A program made the translations under genes and the position numbers. This document shows positions 5,741 to 7,873 of a stretch of 7,873 nucleotides of DNA, piece after piece; position 1 is the stretch's first letter, and each line of letters opens with the position of its first letter. The stretch is from NCBI GenBank assembly GCA_007122815.1, contig SKSV01000187.1, forward strand, positions 1-7,873, written 5' to 3'. The notes beneath the pieces were generated by a model. The model worked only from the letters and a program-made list of their open reading frames with translations. It ran no database searches and had not been told where the DNA came from. Source of the DNA: Trueperaceae bacterium (GTDB taxonomy: Bacteria; Deinococcota; Deinococci; Deinococcales; Trueperaceae).

Positions 5741-6627
5741 GCGGTCGCCTGTCGGCTCGCGCCTTGCTGAGGCACCTTCGGCTACCGTTCAACGCGCTGC
5801 TGAGCCCCATCTACCTGTGGGGCGCGTGGCTCGCTCCTGGCGAGCCGGAGGCCGCGCGCCTGGTGCTTGGATGGCTCGCACTCCACGTGTTCCTCTACGG
5901 CGGCACGACGGCGTTCAACAGCTTCTACGACCGCGACGAGGGTCCCATCGGAGGGATGAGGCATCCCGACCCGGTCCCGTCTCGTCTACTGCCGTGGTCG
6001 TTGGTCGTCCAGCTGGCGGGCTTGCCGCTCGCCTGGTTCCTGGGACCGGCGTTCGCGACGACGTACCTGGTCCTTGGGCTGCTGGCTGCTGCGTACTCAC
6101 ATCCCGCGACGCGCTGGAAGGCCAGCCCCGGAGCCTCGCTGAGCGTAGTGGCGTTGGGTCAGGGCGGTGTCGGGAGCCTCGCGGGCTGGTGGGCGGCACT
6201 AGGTCGCGATGCGAACCCCGCGACGGAACTCGCCACGGTGGGGCCCTGGTGGGCGGCGTTCGTGGCGGCGACGGTGCTGGTGGGGCAGTACGTCGTCAGC
6301 CAGGCGTACCAGGTCGAGGAAGACGGGCGGAGAGGCGACCGCACGATCGCGGTGGTCTTGGGCGCTGGCCGTGCTCTGCGGTTGGCGCTGGTTCCTGCCG
6401 CCATCGGCGCCGTGAGCATGCTGGTCACGATCGCTGTGATCGCCGGTTGGCCTTGGGCCTTGCCGGGAGTGGTCCTGGGAGCCTTCGTGGCGCTCCGGCA
6501 GCTCCGCTGGAGCGCCCGTGTCGGTAGCGGCGACCTGCACGACGATTTCCGTGAGGCCATGGCGCTGTCGCTCCTGAGCGGCGCCGGTCTGAGCGCTTAC
6601 CTGCTCGCCTTGATCACCATCGCCTGA
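5737..6627 (+). CDS. UbiA-family prenyltransferase
   Basis: Integral membrane prenyltransferase that joins a prenyl diphosphate to an aromatic or similar acceptor using Mg2+. The 296 residues show about eight to nine hydrophobic segments, normal for UbiA. The first Asp-rich motif is NSFYDRDEG (61-69: Asn61, Asp65, Asp67), a variant of NDxxDxxx[13 protein letters not shown] (120-131) matches the conserved YSxPPxRxK segment. The second motif is [13 protein letters not shown] (191-203), with Asp196, Arg199 and Asp201, a form seen in uncharacterised UbiA proteins and not in UbiA or MenA proper. It overlaps the monooxygenase stop (GTGA) and is the last gene of the operon. The likely role is prenylation of the polyketide product at the membrane; the acceptor and the prenyl length are not visible. 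A hydrophobic quinone or carotenoid-related acceptor is an alternative. Confidence 0.92.
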   Translation: MSGRLSARALLRHLRLPFNALLSPIYLWGAWLAPGEPEAARLVLGWLALHVFLYGGTTAFNSFYDRDEGPIGGMRHPDPVPSRLLPWSLVVQLAGLPLAWFLGPAFATTYLVLGLLAAAYSHPATRWKASPGASLSVVALGQGGVGSLAGWWAALGRDANPATELATVGPWWAAFVAATVLVGQYVVSQAYQVEEDGRRGDRTIAVVLGAGRALRLALVPAAIGAVSMLVTIAVIAGWPWALPGVVLGAFVALRQLRWSARVGSGDLHDDFREAMALSLLSGAGLSAYLLALITIA

Positions 6628-6645
6628 GAGCTTGCGCGGATCGTT

Positions 6646-6685
6646 CGCGGCCCGGCCCTAGCTACCGCGGCCCGGCCCTACCTAC
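6646..6685. repeat. Tandem duplication, two 20-bp units
   Basis: Two head-to-tail copies of CGCGGCCCGGCCCTANCTAC (6646-6665 and 6666-6685) differ at one base (G6661 versus C6681). They start 19 nt after the prenyltransferase stop. The function is unknown; replication slippage or a duplicated binding site are possible. Confidence 0.85.
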
Positions 6686-6799
6686 CTCGTCCGGGACAGT
6701 TGCCCAGGACCCCGCGGCGTTGGCCGTGAGCGCCGAGGGGCGAGCGCCGGTGTCGGCTAGCTTCGCCTTGCGGCAGACCGGCGGCGGTCACCGCTTCGC

Positions 6800-6828
6800 T
6801 TGCGCCGCGGAAGCGCAACCCTTAACAT
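6800..6828 (+). promoter_or_regulatory. Likely sigma-70-type promoter of recA
   Basis: TTGCGC (6800-6805) and TAACAT (6823-6828) are separated by 17 bp, the ideal spacing. Transcription would start near 6835, giving a leader of about 30 nt with a ribosome binding site, unlike the leaderless genes upstream. The -35 hexamer is also one arm of a 6-bp inverted repeat TTGCGC/GCGCAA (6800-6818), so a hairpin or protein site may overlap the promoter. Confidence 0.45.
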
Positions 6829-6837
6829 CTAAGGTAT

Positions 6838-6850
6838 CGCCCAGTGGGCG
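6838..6850. promoter_or_regulatory. Palindrome in the recA leader
   Basis: CGCCCA-G-TGGGCG is a perfect 6-bp inverted repeat around one central base. It would lie just after the predicted transcription start and just before the ribosome binding site. An operator role is possible. As RNA the one-base loop is too tight, so a DNA-level site is more plausible. Confidence 0.3.
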
Positions 6851-6851
6851 C

Positions 6852-6859
6852 GGAAGGGA
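6852..6859 (+). promoter_or_regulatory. Ribosome binding site (GGAAGGGA) of recA
   Basis: A purine-rich Shine-Dalgarno sequence, 7 nt before the ATG at 6867. It fixes the recA start and is the strongest ribosome binding site in the window. Confidence 0.7.
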
Positions 6860-6866
6860 CCTTGGC

Positions 6867-7873
6867 ATGATCAACGACGAGAACCGTGCCCGCGTGTTGG
6901 CCAGCACCGTCTCCCAGATCGAGCGTCAGTTCGGTAAGGGGGCGATCATGCGTTTGGGGGATGATCCTGGGGGGTGGTCGTCGGGGGTTATCAGTACTGG
7001 GTCTTTGAGTGTGGATGTGGCTTTGGGTGTGGGTGGTTTGCCGCGGGGGCGGGTGGTTGAGGTTTATGGGCCTGAGGCGGGGGGGAAGACGACGTTGGCT
7101 TTGCATGTGGTGGCGGAGGCGCAGCGTGCTGGTGGGGTGGCGGCTTTCGTGGATGCGGAGCATGCTTTGGATCCGGCTTACGCGAAGGCGTTGGGTGTGG
7201 ATGTGGAGGAGTTGTTGGTGAGTCAGCCTGATACGGGGGAGCAGGCTTTGGAGATCGTGGAGTTGTTGGTGCGTTCGGGTGCGGTGGATGTGGTGGTGGT
7301 GGATAGTGTGGCGGCGTTGACGCCGCGTGCTGAGATCGAGGGGGAGATGGGGGATTCGCATGTGGGGTTGCAGGCGCGTTTGATGAGTCAGGCTTTGCGG
7401 AAGTTGACGGGGGTGCTTTCGAAGAGTCGGACGTTGGCGTTGTTCATCAATCAGATTCGGGAGAAGATCGGGGTGTTGTACGGGAATCCGGAGACGACGC
7501 CGGGGGGGCGGGCGTTGAAGTTCTATTCGAGCGTGCGTTTGGAGGTGCGGCGTAAGGGGGATGTGAAGGTGGGGGGTGAGAAGGTGGGTAATCGGGTGCG
7601 GGTGAAGGTGACTAAGAACAAGGTGGCGCCGCCTTTCAAGGAGGCGGAGGTGGATATCGTGTTCGGTCGGGGTATCGATGCGGTGGGGGATCTGGTGAGT
7701 GTGGCGAGTGATTTGGGGGTGGTGCAGAAGAGTGGTTCTTGGTTCAGTTTCGGTGAGTTGCGTTTGGGTCAGGGGAAGGAGCGCGCGGCTGAGTTCGTGG
7801 CTCAGGACGCGGGTTTGATGAGTGAGTTGCGTGAGCGGGTGCTGGCGTCGCTCGCGAGCGCCGCTGGCGGCAA
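6867..7873 (+). CDS. recA: RecA recombinase, partial (C-terminus beyond window)
   Basis: ATP-dependent strand-exchange protein that coats single-stranded DNA, drives homologous recombination and promotes LexA-type autocleavage where present. In all, 335 codons are in view and only the far C-terminal tail is cut off. Walker A is GPEAGGKTT (68-76; the first residue after GPE is Ala where Ser is usual), the catalytic Glu is Glu98 in DAEHALD, and Walker B is [10 protein letters not shown] (143-152). DNA-binding loop L1 is [10 protein letters not shown] (158-167); L2 includes [16 protein letters not shown] (195-210) with sensor Gln196. [15 protein letters not shown] (291-305) is close to the Thermus form. 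The P-loop, L1 and L2 are uninterrupted, so no intein is present. Codons from about 24 to 305 are strikingly different from both gene ends and from the neighbours (28 TTG against one CTG and one CTT for Leu; no GCC, GGC or GTC), while the encoded protein looks normal. Confidence 0.98.
   Translation, partial: MINDENRARVLASTVSQIERQFGKGAIMRLGDDPGGWSSGVISTGSLSVDVALGVGGLPRGRVVEVYGPEAGGKTTLALHVVAEAQRAGGVAAFVDAEHALDPAYAKALGVDVEELLVSQPDTGEQALEIVELLVRSGAVDVVVVDSVAALTPRAEIEGEMGDSHVGLQARLMSQALRKLTGVLSKSRTLALFINQIREKIGVLYGNPETTPGGRALKFYSSVRLEVRRKGDVKVGGEKVGNRVRVKVTKNKVAPPFKEAEVDIVFGRGIDAVGDLVSVASDLGVVQKSGSWFSFGELRLGQGKERAAEFVAQDAGLMSELRERVLASLASAAGG

Larger units (their letters stand above)
6628..6866. 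other. Intergenic region between the prenyltransferase and recA
   Basis: This is the longest non-coding stretch (239 nt). It holds a 20-bp tandem duplication (6646-6685), a small hairpin GACCG-GCGG-CGGTC (6776-6789), a likely recA promoter and a palindrome in the recA leader. I see no convincing intrinsic terminator (no stem followed by a T run), no tRNA and no open frame. I also see no LexA-type box or Deinococcus radiation-response palindrome that would mark damage control of recA. The genes often found before recA in relatives (cinA, thpR) are absent here. Confidence 0.7.

Noticed and set aside
6646..6685. Possible CRISPR array
   Set aside because: There are only two units in direct contact with no spacers, and no cas genes are present.
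6776..6789. Intrinsic terminator after the prenyltransferase
   Set aside because: The stem is only 5 bp and no T run follows on either strand; such hairpins are frequent at this GC content.
6822..7361. Minus-strand open frame with a His/Arg/Pro-rich product opposite recA
   Set aside because: It is the antisense shadow of the GT-rich recA codons; GTG and TTG read backwards give CAC and CAA, and recA is unmistakable on the plus strand.
6940..7780. recA codon anomaly explained by strand-wise C-to-T deamination
   Set aside because: TTC is kept in every Phe codon and ATC in most Ile codons, and many third positions are G where simple C-to-T change would give T, so deamination alone cannot produce the pattern.
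6867..7873. Intein or insertion in recA
   Set aside because: Walker A, L1 and L2 are all continuous and spaced as in ordinary RecA.

Overview
This is a GC-rich bacterial window that reads almost entirely as coding sequence, with nine closely packed features that I accept as genes or partial genes. The best clue to the organism is RecA. Its core has the Thermus/Deinococcus style, with motifs such as [15 protein letters not shown] and [18 protein letters not shown] second clue is that all five genes that appear to start a transcript, or a possible internal transcript, have a TANNNT box 5-8 nt before an ATG and no Shine-Dalgarno sequence. That is the leaderless-mRNA arrangement known from Deinococcus. 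A member of the Deinococcota, possibly outside the well-known genera, is my best inference; the sequence alone does not prove it.

Layout. Positions 1-717 (minus) hold the N-terminal 239 residues of a lipoprotein with a BACON-like beta domain; the gene runs off the left edge. Diverging from it is fni (778-1806), a type 2 isopentenyl-diphosphate isomerase. It is followed after 8 nt by an atypical short-chain dehydrogenase/reductase (1815-2576) whose usual Tyr-x-x-x-Lys is Ser-x-x-x-Arg. A six-helix membrane protein of unknown function (2570-3286, minus) converges on the SDR with a 7-nt stop-to-stop overlap. Diverging from it is a three-gene operon with two 4-nt GTGA overlaps: a type III polyketide synthase (3345-4556), an FAD-dependent monooxygenase (4553-5740) and a UbiA-family prenyltransferase (5737-6627). 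A 239-nt intergenic region follows, with a 20-bp tandem duplication, a likely promoter and a palindrome. It leads to recA (6867 to the right edge), which is complete at its N-terminus and open at its C-terminus.

How the genes may work together. The polyketide synthase, hydroxylase and prenyltransferase are the three activities needed to build a prenylated, oxidised aromatic polyketide (a meroterpenoid or quinone-like lipid). The isomerase two transcription units upstream balances the IPP/DMAPP pools that feed prenyl donors. This is a pathway inference from gene content; the product is unknown.

The most unusual sequence signal is in recA. Between about 6940 and 7780 it uses a codon dialect unlike every other gene here and unlike its own two ends: Leu almost only TTG, Val almost only GTG, Gly GGG/GGT, Asp GAT, yet Phe stays TTC and Ile mostly ATC.
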